From: Turbatrix aceti
Taxonomy: Eukaryota > Nematoda > Chromadorea > Rhabditida > Panagrolaimidae
Direction: 5' to 3'
NCBI GenBank assembly: GCA_963969345.1
Contig: OZ017770.1
Coordinates: 6,147,246 to 6,211,245 of the forward strand
DNA length: 64,000 nt
The notes under the pieces were generated by a model. The model searched no databases. It saw only the letters and a list, made by a program, of their open reading frames with translations, and had not been told where the DNA came from. Both the position numbers and the translations under genes were made by a program. This document shows, in pieces, positions 38,910 through 51,642 of this stretch (within the stretch, counting starts at the first letter, position 1; each line of letters begins with the position of its first letter).

Positions 38910-40575
38910 GTTGGTGATCTGACGGCGCGGGTATTCGGGTGAAACAATAAGGCAATTTGATCCTAAAACAACCCGTCGCGTTATGAAACAAACAAAAACC
39001 TGCAAAAACCGCGTTCATGAGTCATTCAAAGGGCAAAAAAATGGGGCAGCAACGTAGAAAACAAAGAAAGATTCTAGCAGTCATCGGAAAGGGAGGCAAA
39101 AGAAACGAATGCAAAAACCCATACAAAAGGATGACACAACCTTTTTTTTCTGCAGTTTATTACCTTGCAATGCAGCTTGCGTTCCGTTCCGTTTGGCGAT
39201 CGCTCTGTACTCTCGCCACGGGGGCGTATGGCAAAATGGACAGAAAAAACATCCGAAAAGTATGCATATTGCAGTCAGGGAAAACAAACGTGTTGTATAC
39301 AGCGCATAGAATGCAACACGTGTATTTTTCCTAATACCGAAACTTGAGTCCAGATTAGTTTCTTCCGATCGTTAAGGCCACAGAGGAGTAAAAAGCGTCT
39401 TTGGAAAAATCAAGGGTAGCCACGAAAAGACGTGCAAAAAGTGTAAGTGAGGGCGCGTCAGCCACATAGAAGGGATCGCGAAGAGATAGGACAAGAGCCG
39501 GCTGGGGGCGAAAACTCGGCCACAACTAACAAAGTTGAGTGGAGTTCAATCTTGCGAGCGCGCGTATTGTCGTCTTAAATGGAAGAAGAAGAGTGCGGAT
39601 CGCTATAGCATTGACCAAAGTCAACCGCTTGGTCAGAAAAATTGAATGCCTAATCAATAGGAAAAAACAGCAATTATGGCACATCATTTTTTTTCTTTTA
39701 CGATAATGTGTCTTCAAACAACCTCAAAGCCGCTCTTTTTTTTGAAAACAACAATAACAAGGCACGCAAAGGTCGAGTCAGCTCCAACGCCCCCTCACCG
39801 CCCTGCTTTCTCCTCTGTCCAGCTGTGTTTTGCGTTTCTCCCTCTTCCAACATGAACGCGGCGAATTATTCAATCGATCATACCAGTTGCTGTATGACGC
39901 ATAGCACACTCCTCTTCCCCCAAATCAATCCCTGTAGTAATTTTTAAAATCCGTCTGGTATTGTATTTTTTAACTTTATTCGTGGGTACCATGGAAATAC
40001 AATGCAAACGCAAAAGTGTTAGCATATCAGATTGTTTGAATAAAAAGTAGGGGTTAGAAGACGTACGTAATGCGAAGCAAAGTTCAGCATAATAGTGGTA
40101 GGTAGCGGTAAGACAAGGTTTTTGTGTTTTTTTCCGAAAAAAATAGTAAGACCAACGTTCTTTACTTTTTTTTTGTAAGTTTTTGGTAACGAGCTTGACA
40201 GAACGAAGTCAAAGACAGCGAAACGTGATTCGTTGACAATTGCCACGGGTCATCGATAGTGGCCAGAACAAAACGTGGAGTCTGAACACAAAAAATAAAG
40301 AACCATAAATGATTGTTCAGACTCCTAAAATGCGACCATTCGGTTGCAAAAAAATGAAAACAAAACGGAAAAATTCATGAGGACATGAATTTAGAAGTTG
40401 AAAAAGTGGAAAAGTAAGTAAAATTGGTGAAAATGATTATCGAGTCCTCAGCAGCGACAACGCGATCGCTCTGTGAAATCCACGAGTCGGAAAGCGGTCA
40501 AAGAGCTGCCATCATCGAGGAACACGATTCAGAAGGAGAGGAAAAGGGGGGTGCGTGTGAGCGGATCGGACCCGA
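38910..40575. other. Intergenic region
   Basis: 1.7 kb between two minus-strand genes. Apart from the probable trans-splice acceptor of the WDR1 gene at 38963-38964 I see no feature. Open frames are short and lack splice partners. Confidence 0.45.
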
Positions 40576-42822
40576 TCATACATTAGCAATAGCTGCAATT
40601 GGAGCCATGAACCAGGGATCAGGGAGCACCGGCGAGGGTTGCTCGGAGTCATGACTGCACGGGCGCAATTCCATGTGCATCTTGAGAGCCTTGAGTTTAA
40701 CGAATTTCGGCGATTCTTCGAGGAGCCGAATTTTGATGTCAGTGGTGTTGTTTTCCACAGCATACTTTGCTAAAAAAAATTTATGATAAAAATCAATGTT
40801 TGAAGCCTTTTTTGTTCAACCAACCTTCTTCTACGCTTGGAAACACCAAAAGTGCACGATGGATGTCAATATCACGTTGATAGAAATCCTTCATGCCGAT
40901 TGACTGAAAATAACGCAAAATCGGCTCCGAATCCAGTACGTTATTCGAATCATAGATTTCTGTAACGTGTCCCAAATTCTTGATGTTCTTGGGTGGATCA
41001 ATGATTTCGTCCAGCGGAAGATTGGGCAAGGTGTGGTTCCGTGGAATGTAGAACTAAAAAAAGTTGAAAATCATTAATTATTGCGATCATTAGCTATTCA
41101 AAAAACTTACGCCGCTGTCACGGGGATAATGAGCGTTCTGGTTTTCTTCCCACGCGTGAACAAGCTCTTCGTCCTCCGAAGTCTCATTGTCGTTGAAAGT
41201 AAGCATGTTCGGGCTGTCGTGGTAGACAGGCTTTTGCGGGGAATCCACGCTATCCAGAACAAAGTTTGCGCTTGACAGTGCCGTTGCATTGGCATAGTCT
41301 TCTTCGAAGCGAACAGGACTGCCGGCAGAAGCTGCAGCCAGCAACGGTGGTGTTGAGTACTGCGAGCGCGGCAAATGATGGGCACCCTTCGCGCTGAAGG
41401 GTAGCGTCGCCGATTTGCCCAGGTGGTCATCGACCACGATTGAAAAGAGATCGTCGATTATCGGCTTCGATACGGCATCGTAGGCTTGCGTGTTTGTCGC
41501 AGCACAAGGGCCGTTTTTCGCATCGCCCACCAGAGTTTCGTGTACATATTTCGACTGATTAAGTACATCACTGTCTGACGAGACATCGGTGATGCTGTAC
41601 GACGACTCGACTGGAGGCTCATAAAAAACTGTCTGAAGATTGTCGGGGCAGCAAATTTTGAACTGACGTTGCTGGTCTTCAAATGACTGATTGATCATTG
41701 CAACCTGAAATCATTCCAATGCGTTAAATCATTTCAATGGGCGCAAGTGAGTAAATTTTTGCAGACGCTGACGTGCGCAAAAGAATTTCAGCGCGTTTTG
41801 CTCCTAGCAAAATAGGAAAAGATAATCCCGCCATCATTTTTCTCACAAAAACAAGTATCGACTGGTCTGACAAACGCATTATGACAGATCACCGCAAAAA
41901 CAAACCTCCAGATCATTAGCATCCAACTCTTCCTCGAAGAGATTAGAAGTCGCCGAAGAACGGTTCCCGTCTATTCCAAAACTGCATGCTGATGTCGACG
42001 AATTTCGGCCAGCAGAAAGATGACAGATTGAGTTCTGCCTCACTTGAAAAACAGGCGAGCTTTGGTTTCGCTCGAAGCCTGCGGCATCACACTTCACGTC
42101 TTTGAGGTCATCGATGGAGGTTGGCAACGTGTTCAGAAGACCGTCGCCGTCGTCGAAGATACCATCAGTCAGGTCCGTGGAGTTGAAGGTTGTGTTGCGC
42201 CGCGAGGCAGGGGAGTGAGGCAGATAGTTGTTGTCCGCCGACAGATTCGATAGCCGAGACTTGTCCTGTGAACGACCGTCATCAAGGCTTTTCGACGTCA
42301 GAAGCTTGGAAGTGAGAGTAACCGGGGTGGTCACACTCTTGAGGTCGCAGATGTTAAACGAGGGAGCGGTGGGAAGTTGCCGTTGGGTCAACGGATATTG
42401 TCCGGGCAATGTTGGAGTCGGTGACCGCTTGTCGGAGAAGTTGAAGACCTCCATCAGTGACGTGATGACAGCAGGCTCGCAGAGGAAGCTACTGATCTTC
42501 CGTCCTTTGACATCGCCGAGCTGTCCGTTACCCGAAGCTATCGGACACTCGCCAGAATGCATGCTGATAGAGGAATCCGTTGATTCGGACTCGCTGATCA
42601 GTTGAAGACGTTTCGCCTGTGGAACGTGGGGAAGCTGATCCGAAGTCGTACTGAAACCGGACGATTATAAAAATTGATTGACGCGAAAAATTCCGACACT
42701 TACCGCTTATGAGGAGTCAGGAGTCCGGCAACCGTGTCGACACCGCAGACACCAGAGTTCTCGTCTGGAATGTCGACAAGCGGTGGAGTCAGACTCTTGC
42801 CAAACAGATCCGAAGGCAACAT
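40576..42822 (-). CDS. R3HCC1L-like protein with C-terminal RRM-like domain
   Basis: Exons in order: 42822-42704, 42650-41906, 41704-41111, 41053-40825 and 40769-40576, 626 aa. Residues from about 1 to 500 are low-complexity, rich in Ser, Asp, Asn and Pro, without a recognisable fold. The C-terminal part reads VTEIYDSNNVLDSEPILRYF...DIHRALLVFPSVEEAKYAV...KLKALK. This matches the RRM-like end of R3HCC1 and R3HCC1L (EIYDFP..., THALGIF..., KLKAR...). Those proteins are little studied and have been linked to RNA and exon-junction complexes. The R3H domain itself is not seen. Assignment therefore rests on the last 110 residues only. Confidence 0.7.
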
Positions 42823-44611
42823 TGGGATGGATGGAAAAAACAACAAAAAGAAGAAATCACAGAAAAGCGTTGCAGGGTAAATTTGGTGGATTATTGATAA
42901 TTGGCCGAAGCCCGGTGAAAGTAATGAACAGCGATGCTTATTAAACCAATTTCATTATAAACCACTTGAATGTTGTTGAATACCACTGCCTCTGATCAGT
43001 GAATATAGAAAGAGAACTTCAACGTAGCGTTTAGTAGCCAATAAGTTAGAAGTTCATAATTGTCGTTGATTCACGATCCCAGATGTCGCTGTAGCAAAAC
43101 AAGCCACTGCCACGCACTCGATAAACCCCAAGTGCAAAAACCCCAAGTAGTTGATTCACTGAAAAATTACCGTTGTAAAATCACAATCAAACTCGTCGGA
43201 ATCACATGAATAATGTCAACACGTTCACGCACGCTACCAAAGTGAACACTGGAGTCACGTGATAAAAAACATCGGTCAAAAAAAGTTCAGGCACGAATTT
43301 CAAAACTGACAACACGTCATTGCACGTCATTTTTTTTTCAAAGGAGTTTCACAACGTGGTGCAAGGATGCTGAAGCATAGCGTTCGCTTTTTTTCAGTTC
43401 AAACAGTGACGCAAACCAAGCAGATAAAGACGTATAAGACAACAAATGCACATGGATAAAACGAAAATTAATCAGATACATAAAACAAAGATGATACAGA
43501 ACGCGTATGAGCGAGCGCGTCCAGCGCGATGACGCCGACAATTTTACGACAAAGTGAGCGTGAGACGACCGATGTGCGACCTGGTACCAACGGTGACGCG
43601 TCCGCCGACCGACCGACTTGCAGTTGACAGCATTCCGAAGCGCGCTCGCTGCCGCTGCTTCAAATACATTTCGGGAAAGACAGGCAATGTTATGGATAAA
43701 AAAAATATACGACAAAGTGGTAGATGTGCGTTCAAAAAATGATTCTCAGCCGTACTCGTTGCAGAGAGCAAGTACTCGCACAGAGTGAAAAGACACAGCA
43801 AGTTTCGTTTCACCACATTCAAGTCGAAAAGCAAAAAGAAGACACACGGATGAACAAGTTGTGTGCCCGCGCTCTACTCCCAAAGCCTTATGAATCGGTG
43901 ACGGATGAACACTGTAGGCAACCCCCTGCTGTTGGACCAGGTCCAAAGTGCAAACGCTTTCCGATTTTCCGGGCCCCTGACAAAGTACTGATGAAAGTGC
44001 ACAACTGCCTGCTTTTTTGCGTCTGGTGTCTGCAGTTGTCTTTTTTCACGGGATCAGACGAATGTCTACGCTTAGAAATTTTCCCTTACAGCGTTCTCGA
44101 AATTGAATACTACACGCGACGGCGGGGAAGAGACTTCCTATTATGCGCTTTTAGAGAGCGTTCAATTCAAAAATGGCAGACTAGCTAAGGCGTTCGGGGA
44201 GACACGCAAGTGGCAATATAACTTGTGCCGCAAAACAGCTGGGCGGGCTAAACCGATGTTAGCCGCGCAGCCAATTAATAGGACGCCTTCACAAAGGTTG
44301 CAACGACGCACGGGAAAGTAGCGTGATGCATACTGATGCGTTTTGCTTTGGTCCATTCATAAATTTTATCGTGTGCCAGTGTAAGTCATTCATTCATCAA
44401 ACCGAAGAAAACAATTCGTAGATTTTTGATTTACGACACCGAGGTTATGCAAGCGAACAAACTAGATAGCCTTAATTACTTGTTTTGCTGACTGTAATTA
44501 AGATAACGCCTTTACTGCACCTATTTGTCGAACATAGAATATGAAAATATGAAAAAAATAATTCAATCTGATCAAAGATGAGCAAGTATCAATATTGTGC
44601 ATGAATTTGAT
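42823..44611. other. Intergenic region
   Basis: 1.8 kb between the R3HCC1L-like gene and the stop of the mitochondrial carrier gene, both on minus. I found no exon with consistent frame and splice sites on either strand. Confidence 0.45.
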
Positions 44612-45654
44612 TTATACGTGCTGAGTTTTCTTGATTCCAAGGAAATACTCAGCGACGCCGATGTAGTAGACGGTCTGGGCGATGCCGAAGAGCGGGGCGA
44701 TGACCATCATTCGACAGGCTGCGCCCTTCAGCAATGCCCGAGGCCCTTCGTACCGCAGAATCTTGACAAATGCGTCTGCCACACCGGAATACTGAATGTC
44801 GCCTGGATTGGTTTTAATCGTCTGCAGTCTTGTTTTGATGCAATCCAATGGGGTGACGCAGAAGGACCCTGTTGCTCCTGCTACAATGCCGGAAATGAAG
44901 GAATGGTAGAAAACAGCGTCTCCGCTTCCGTCGGCTTTACGGGGTCCCAGCGAGTCGATGTATGCAAATAAGGGAAAGTAAATCATAGAAAAAGTTACAT
45001 CACGTCCGATTGTGGAACCCAAGCCACGGTAGAGACCTGCGATGCCTTTTTCACGAACAAGTTCTTTGGCTAACTGCCAAGCAGATCCGGAATTCTCTGC
45101 AAAAAAATGCTGTTCCGCATTCAAATGTCATGAATCATATAAAAAAAAACAAACGTACGCTGTAATTGAATTTTTAGTAATTCCATGGGTGTGGTTACCG
45201 TAATTTGAAGCAAGCCAGCCAGACCACCCGCAATCATTCCCCGAAATGGGGAGAGATGCTTTTCTCCGGGTACAGAAAGCTTGCTGCGGAAAAAGTCGTT
45301 AGCCACGAGCTTGATGGCCTTTTCGGGCGTAATAAGGAGGATGTTCACACCGGATCCCGAGTATAAGGACCCCACTTTTGACAAGACGGTTTTGCCTCCT
45401 CTCTGCCATGTTTTTTTAGCACAGTCCAAGATTCCCGTGTATTCCACTTTGCCATCAGGCGATATGCGTTGGTTTTGAAGTCGGGTTTTTACGAGGTCGA
45501 TCGGAAACACGCAGGTCACGCCGACTATACCGGCAAAGCCCCCGTTGAGTATCTTTGGTAAATAACTAAAAAAATTCACACTAATCTAAAAAATTTATCT
45601 AAACACACGCATCACTTACGAAAATTCGTGATTTGCATTTTTCGAGGCAGTCAT
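44612..45654 (-). CDS. Mitochondrial glutamate carrier, SLC25A22/18 type
   Basis: Exons in order: 45654-45620, 45565-45159 and 45096-44612, 308 aa. Three carrier repeats carry the signature P-x-D/E-x-x-K/R: PIDLVKTR, PMELLKIQ and PLDCIKTR. KILNGGFAGIVGVTCVFPID, TPEKAIKLVANDFFR and the terminal LFGIAQTVYYIGVAE are specific to the glutamate/H+ symporters GC1 and GC2. The protein moves glutamate with a proton across the inner mitochondrial membrane, feeding matrix glutamate dehydrogenase. Length matches the family. The first exon is tiny (35 bp), and the start ATG is the only one in phase. Confidence 0.92.
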
Positions 45655-46272
45655 TGGCTGAAAGAAAAGCAGGTATGTTTGTTTGTCACTATGTCAGAGA
45701 TCAAGACACTCCGCGTGGCGAAACAAATCGATGCGAATGTGCATTTACTTGTATCAACGATTCATTAGCCCGACAGACATGCAATCGGGTAGTCAGAGAT
45801 CAACTAAGAGGGGCATTTATAGCAAGTGACAAAGTTGATTTCCAGACTGGCCTCCGCCTATTTATTTCGCAGTCGTCGTAAAAAAACAATACAGTCTGGC
45901 TTCTTCCCTAGTTTGCATCAGCAATGATGCGTTGCTACGATTGTTGCATCAAGTTAATGCAATATTTTATTTTACAATGCTTTTTTCGAAGCCCGAAGCG
46001 AAGTCCAACGATCAATAGCAAGCATTTTCTGTTGAATGCATTTTGCTTACGTTAAACATTTTCCTGGATCGTTAACGCTTGAAATTACACGTCAATCATG
46101 CAACCAAAAAAATTCATATGGTCAGAAGAATAAAATGCCTTGATTGAGGAGTCGGGCAGAGACAAACTGTGATCACACGTTGTAGGGTTTGCGCACGCCG
46201 CATCGTATGATAAGACACGCCACACAGCCAAATGTCTATTGCATTTATGGTGAGCAGCAGTTTGCAAGAAAA
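45655..46272. other. Divergent intergenic region
   Basis: About 620 bp between head-to-head genes, the glutamate carrier on minus and TMEM135 on plus. No exon was seen. It probably holds both promoters. Confidence 0.45.
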
Positions 46273-47859
46273 ATGTCGATACTAAGCAAGTTATTAGCGG
46301 ATCGGTATCGACTACCTATTTTGCATGCTAACTGCTACGAAACCATCCATCTGTGGAATCCAAACTGTGGATTTGCCATATTGGAGTTGCTTCCAGCGTG
46401 TGTTTCGTTTAGCATCCGCACATATGGGACCTTGTATTTGGTTAGTCTTTAATTATTTAGAGTGCATTAATCACGGCGTAGACATATTCTAGATAAGCAA
46501 CATTATTCACAAGAAAGATCCCAGAAAAATAGATTACAAAAAGTTGATTTTTGATACGCTGCGGTCAACATGCTTTTTGTCGACGAATCTCTGTTTTGCG
46601 TTGTACTTTATCTGTCTGCTTTATCGCCGATTCGGGTTCCTTACTATGCCGACGATCTCTGTAATCCCAACCTTTCTGGCTTCCTTGCTGGCAATATTGA
46701 TCGAAAGACCTCGACGCCGATCGATGCTAGCACTTTACCTGACTAACCTGGTAAGCCCAACTGCAAACGCAATGTGTTTAACTATGTGAGCGATTTGACT
46801 TGTATTTAGGCATCGGAGACGCTGTTCCGACAACTGGTCAACCGCGGTTATCTGCGCTTCGTGCAAAACGGACAAGTCCTGGTCTTTTCTGCGGGTCTTG
46901 CTGCTATTGTGTACATGTACAAGCATTACAATAGGACAAATGACATATCATCAGCGGTAAACATGGCTCTGAATATAGATAACAAGGATTTGGTCAAAGA
47001 GCTTGGCATAGCGTCGCCAACGGTTCTCACAAAAATACAACAGTTACGCAAATCATTTTCAAAGCATTCCGCATGCAAACACAAGCATTCCTGCCTGAGT
47101 AATGCCCTCGAGAGTGGCATTAGAAATTTCGTCGCTGGTACAGGATTCGTTGTTGGCATCAATGTCGTGCAATCGCTGACCGCACCGACAAGAATACTAC
47201 GCCTGTTTCATCCACGCAACCTTCGAATTCCGTTGTTTGCAGCATCTCTTCCGCTTTTGTACCACGTCCGTAAAACTTTTACGTCAAAATGGTCACAGAT
47301 CATTTTTTTTTCAGGGAATAACATGCGGGCTAACGCGGTTTTTTAATGAACACAGCAAAAACTTTTGCGTCTTGGCGGCGGCCGTCAGCGGCGGATCGTT
47401 GCTTTTTTTCCCCAATATCTCTATCGCAATGTACGTGTTATGGAAAGCAATTGAGGTTGGTTACTACATTCATAATTTGATTTTGACACAGGACTGAAAT
47501 TTCTATTTCAGTTAATTTATTTCAAGTACAGCGATGAAGGGTATCTTCCGTACTGGCAGCATGCAAGCGTTCCGCTCTACGCTTTCTCGACAATGATTGT
47601 GCTGACGAGCGTCATCCTGGAGCCCCATGCTATCAGAGGAAGTTACATCAAATTTCTTTCTGACTTGACTGCCAAGAGGTTTGTAGTAAAGGGTTTTTAA
47701 CTCTTCATACGCCTGGCTTGTAGGATCCTCGTGTTCAACCGCCGGCTCTTCAAGATGTTTGGGTTTGACTCAAACCGCAGTTTTGACAAGTATATTCCCA
47801 AGCTGCATTACCGGCATGTCACGTTAAACCCACAGCTGTACCTGCCTCCGTCTTTTTAA
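46273..47859 (+). CDS. TMEM135 homologue
   Basis: Exons 46273-46440, 46493-46750, 46810-47265, 47315-47455, 47512-47678 and 47724-47859, 441 aa. Several hydrophobic segments are present. NCYETIHLWNPNCG, AILIERPRRRSMLALYLTNLASETLFRQLVNRG and NISIAMYVLWKAIE follow TMEM135 closely. The family is a multi-pass protein of mitochondria, peroxisomes and lipid droplets that affects mitochondrial dynamics and fat storage. In C. elegans it is linked to cold tolerance and longevity. Exon 3 ends at an unusual GTCCGT donor, chosen because the join LLYH/GITC aligns with the human protein. The next gene starts 165 bp downstream on the same strand, at operon-like spacing. Confidence 0.88.
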
Positions 47860-48015
47860 ATCTTCTCTGTGTTATAATTTTGATTCAGTATTGTTGAAGC
47901 ATAAAAATGAATTGTTGGGGACATAATTAATATTTTTACTACCGGTTGAATTTCCCAACATCTGCCTGAAAAAAAAACAGTAAAATAAATTCGCATCCCT
48001 TCATTCATTGTATTT

Positions 48016-48017
48016 AG
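48016..48017 (+). promoter_or_regulatory. Candidate trans-splice acceptor of the downstream cistron
   Basis: TTGTATTTAG ends at 48017, 7 bp before the METTL25B ATG at 48025. No donor or upstream exon pairs with it. The upstream gene stops only 165 bp away, so this is a likely spliced-leader acceptor in an operon. Confidence 0.45.
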
Positions 48018-48024
48018 TTGCATC

Positions 48025-49659
48025 ATGCTCACGGTGACTGTTGCTGAAGCCAGAGAAATCGTGGCATTCCTCAGCGATTTTTCTCATCTTTACAACACGG
48101 CTTGTAAAGATTTATTCACGACAGACACATTTCAGTCGTTTATGCAATCGGTAGTTTTATCGTTACCAACAATCCGTGCTATTGATCTTTTTTGTAGTGT
48201 TCGTACAGCGGAGAGAATGTATCATGGAATGATATACGCACTTACGTCTTAGCTCAGAATCTTAACAACAAATCACCACCATTTTCGACCGCGTACAAAC
48301 AATTTATTGATGCATGTGAAAAATACATGCACTCAGTACCGGTAAACACCATATCAGGCATTCAACCAATGTTTCAACTCCCTCTGAAACGTGTGTCCGA
48401 AAAGAAACGAAAACAACTCGCATCTTTTGTTCCGTTTTTGCTGGACAGGTGTGCCAAATTCGGGATTACACGAATCGTCGACATTGGCTGCGGAACGGTA
48501 CATTTTAATCTCCAAGTCTCAAGAACAGGGATACAATTACAGGGAACGCTGTTGCAAACTTTACAACGCTTTAATTTTGAGACGGTCGGCATCGATTGCA
48601 ATCGTGCGTTTTGCGAAGGTGCAAAGAAGAACACAGGTGAGGAATATTGTAATTCCAAAAATACATTTTTTGTGTTGCACTTTTGTTTCATACGTCAAAA
48701 ATATTTGGCGTCATGAGTATGTTGCATTGAGAGTCCCTGCAAACGCTAAAATGATGGGAACGATATCATTACACTCTCTCCGTGATTGCACGAGTGTACA
48801 ATCATCAACAGTTATTTTGACACAGTTATTTTAAGGAAATCAATCCGTCATATTAAATTTTGCAATTACGACAGAGTCAATACCCGATATTTTATCCATC
48901 ATCAACGACGACGACAGTCGTCGTACGGCAGTTGTAAGTCTCCACGGATGCGGAGACTTGCAAAAAGCCATTCTTCACTTATTTGTCCAATCCAATTGCC
49001 ACCTACTCCTGACAGTTGGCTGCTGCTATCACAAGCGTAAAATATGCTCCACCGATAGTCCAAATACTTCTTGGACTATCAGTAAGTCAATCAATGATTT
49101 GCTTCGTGAAAGACAATTGACACTTGATGTTCCGGCTCTTCGATTGGGTTGCGATCGAGGTCTGCACCAGTTAATGACAATGCAAGACGACCAACTATCC
49201 TCTCATTTGCGTGCCGTTTACAACCGCGCTGTAATACAGATGGTTTTTGGAGACAAGACAGGAAAACGTAGCATGAACCGTTCGCTTCCGAGTGGCGAGA
49301 GTAATCAGAGATTGCTGATCGATGCGATAATGCAGCAGCAAAACAAACTAAACGATGAGGTCGAACACGATGAAAAACAACGCCAATTGACAGCGGCGTT
49401 TAACGACACGGAACAGCATCTTTCTGTACTCAAAAATTATCTGGTTAGTACTCTTCCTTCTGTACAAATTGCTATTTCATTATGCCGATCGTTCTTCTTT
49501 CAGATCTCACAGGCAGCGATCCACGAGCCACTCGAAGTTCTTCTATCGCTCGATTCACTGATTTTCCTGTACGAACACGGCCTGTCAGGGGAATTGCTAC
49601 GGATCTTTCCCGATTCTGCTTCGCCACGCAACATTTGCCTTGTTGCCTCCCGAACATAA
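48025..49659 (+). CDS. METTL25B/RRNAD1-like methyltransferase-fold protein
   Basis: Exons 48025-48150, 48198-48497, 48543-48636, 48836-49443 and 49504-49659, 427 aa. The SAM-binding glycine loop is VDIGCGTGTL, formed by joining exons 2 and 3. GIDCN is the acidic strand-2 motif. Downstream VSLHGCGDLQK and TVGCCYH match the METTL25 core, and the end GELLRIFPDSASPRN matches METTL25B rather than METTL25. The substrate is not established; the family name reflects the fold. Two introns are only 47 and 45 bp. The intron at 48637-48835 is the least certain and could hide a further small exon. A spliced-leader-like acceptor precedes the ATG, and TMEM135 ends 165 bp upstream. Confidence 0.82.
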
Positions 49660-50744
49660 ATGTCACTCTCTGATGCTCTGTTCTGTTTTATTCATACGTT
49701 TAATGCAACCAAATGAAGGAGAGAGAAACAATCACGTTATTCTTAATTCAGCACAGACCAAACCAAACATTGTGCGTCGTCCTTGTACTGTTGCTGTATT
49801 GGACGGTGCGTTGATATCGATCAAAAACTGAAAGTCAGTACAAAACGTTTGAAATTGCATTCCGTATTACATTTGAGTTAGAGAAAGGAAGAAATTTGTC
49901 ACATGCGGACAGGACAGCCTTGGTTGAAACTCACTTTGTTCAGACGTTGTTCATCGGGCGTTCAGCGCAGCGACTGAGATTTTGTTTGCGTGGCAATGTG
50001 TATATAGACCAGATCGATATGATTCAGCGATATGCATAAAGCTCGCTAAAATCAAAACGATCTCGTCTACTACTGATTGCCGAATTCGCATTAGCCATCG
50101 TTAGAATTGCCGCAGGTCTGGTAATACTAGTCGACAAATTTAAAACTAAACGCCGCATTGATTGATCTAAGCCAGAAACAATTCGCTGCAAACTGCAACG
50201 AAGCGATGCGCCCGGCAAGTAGTATGCATACACAACAGCGATAGGCAATGCATACCACTCCGAACGTTGTCGTCGAGTGCTGTCTGTTGTTCAACGAATG
50301 GGGGGAATAGGTGGAATGAAAAGCGAAGCAGAGGGCGGAGGGGGACAGCAAGAAAGGGGCGGGACGTAGAGTGTTGGAATTGTCGCTACCGACATGCTCG
50401 CTTTTTTCGACAGCAAGATCGGATCGTCCCGCATTTTTAGTGGTCAGATAAGTCTCCCGACTGGCTGTTCAATGTTTATATGCAACCACTTTTTTACTAA
50501 CGAGACAGCGCTCAAAAGCAATACCAGCCGCACCACACATTTGTTCGGCTGTAACATTTGGAACACCAAAAAAGCATTTCGTAGCGAAGACTGACTATCC
50601 ACCGTTCACTGCAAATCGTGCTCTGACATTCACTTTCGTTAGAAAAAAAAAATCAAATTCCATCAATACTGACTGGCAACATGAATGATCGATGGGGTAT
50701 ACGTTTAAATTTATCGGTCAAGAATGTACAAAAATAGCAATTAT
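49660..50744. other. Convergent intergenic region
   Basis: 1.1 kb between the stops of METTL25B (+) and the small secreted protein (-). I recognise no gene or repeat in it. Confidence 0.45.
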
Positions 50745-51172
50745 TTACAGCGATTCATTTTCCTTGCCAAGGTAAGGTATGCAATTTTGATCGGTGTGCG
50801 ATAAACAATAACAGTACCGAATATCTTGAATACCAAGTTTCGGGTCGGGGCCGCATTGATGGAAGTCGCGCGCCGGACAGTCTTTGTAGCAGCCGTACTC
50901 TGTGCCGTCCAGTGAACTGCAGAAAAATAAGAAAGTGTCACGGCACCACAACAAAGTAAACAAATGTCAATGCAGACATTTAAAAATCATAGGTGTATTT
51001 CCCCTACCTACCTTATCATGTAGCAGCATTCATCTGTCAATCCGCAAGGAGCCAGTGTGACGTTGTTGATGACGGGCTCAGGATCCCAGCGCTGCTTGCC
51101 TTGATAACAAATCAGAGTGCCCTGCACGATGCAAAAAGTGCAGACAACAACAAAGACGGTATTATAACGCAT
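50745..51172 (-). CDS. Small secreted cysteine-rich protein
   Basis: Two exons, 51172-51012 and 50916-50745, 110 aa. A signal peptide (MRYNTVFVVVCTFCIVQG) is followed by about 90 residues with a dozen or so cysteines: LICYQGKQ..., APCGLTDECCYM..., YGCYKDCPARDFHQCG..., YCYCLSHTDQNC. The spacing, starting with a Cys two residues after the mature N-terminus and a CCY pair, recalls Ly6/three-finger folds. The usual terminal CCxxDxCN is absent, however, so I leave the family open. Donor AG|GTAGGT, acceptor TTTTCTGCAG and matching phase make the gene credible. It lies about 470 bp upstream of and divergent from the intact RAD54B-like gene. Confidence 0.72.
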
Positions 51173-51642
51173 TTTTCAAAGTGGAAGAATTGTTTGTGGT
51201 CATTATTCAGAAACTGTTCAATTATATACTGGTACCGGAAGCGTCCGGTGAGCACACAAATGCAAAAATCTTAAGCAAACCATCTGTGTCCGGTACAATC
51301 GTTTTTTACGAACTGTATTGACTTTAACACTTGTTTGATCATCTGTGTTAAACCAGACTGTTGAAAAAAAAAGTGATATTTACGATTTTTTTACTTTTTT
51401 ACCGCCGAGTACAATGAGAATGTTTGAGCACAAAAAGTTGCAATGATACATGTGCGCGCCGAAAAAAACCCGCCAACGCATGCGTTTTCAATCACATCAA
51501 CTCTCAAGGCGAATTTTGCATAACGCTTTGTTATCCCTCTTTTGTGCAAGCGTGTTTTTGTCTGTTGTTTCTCTTTCTCTTCTCCATTCCCTAATAGGTG
51601 TGATAATCGTTTTCCTGTTTTCAGATCGTGTGCATATGGAGA
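51173..51642. promoter_or_regulatory. 5' flank of the intact RAD54B-like gene
   Basis: 470 bp between divergent genes. From about 51451 onward it is copied, in reverse complement, upstream of the motif-dead paralogue (11372-11593). This shows that the promoter was duplicated with the gene. A TTTTCAG at 51618-51624, 19 bp before the ATG at 51643, may be a trans-splice acceptor and is conserved in both copies. Confidence 0.55.
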
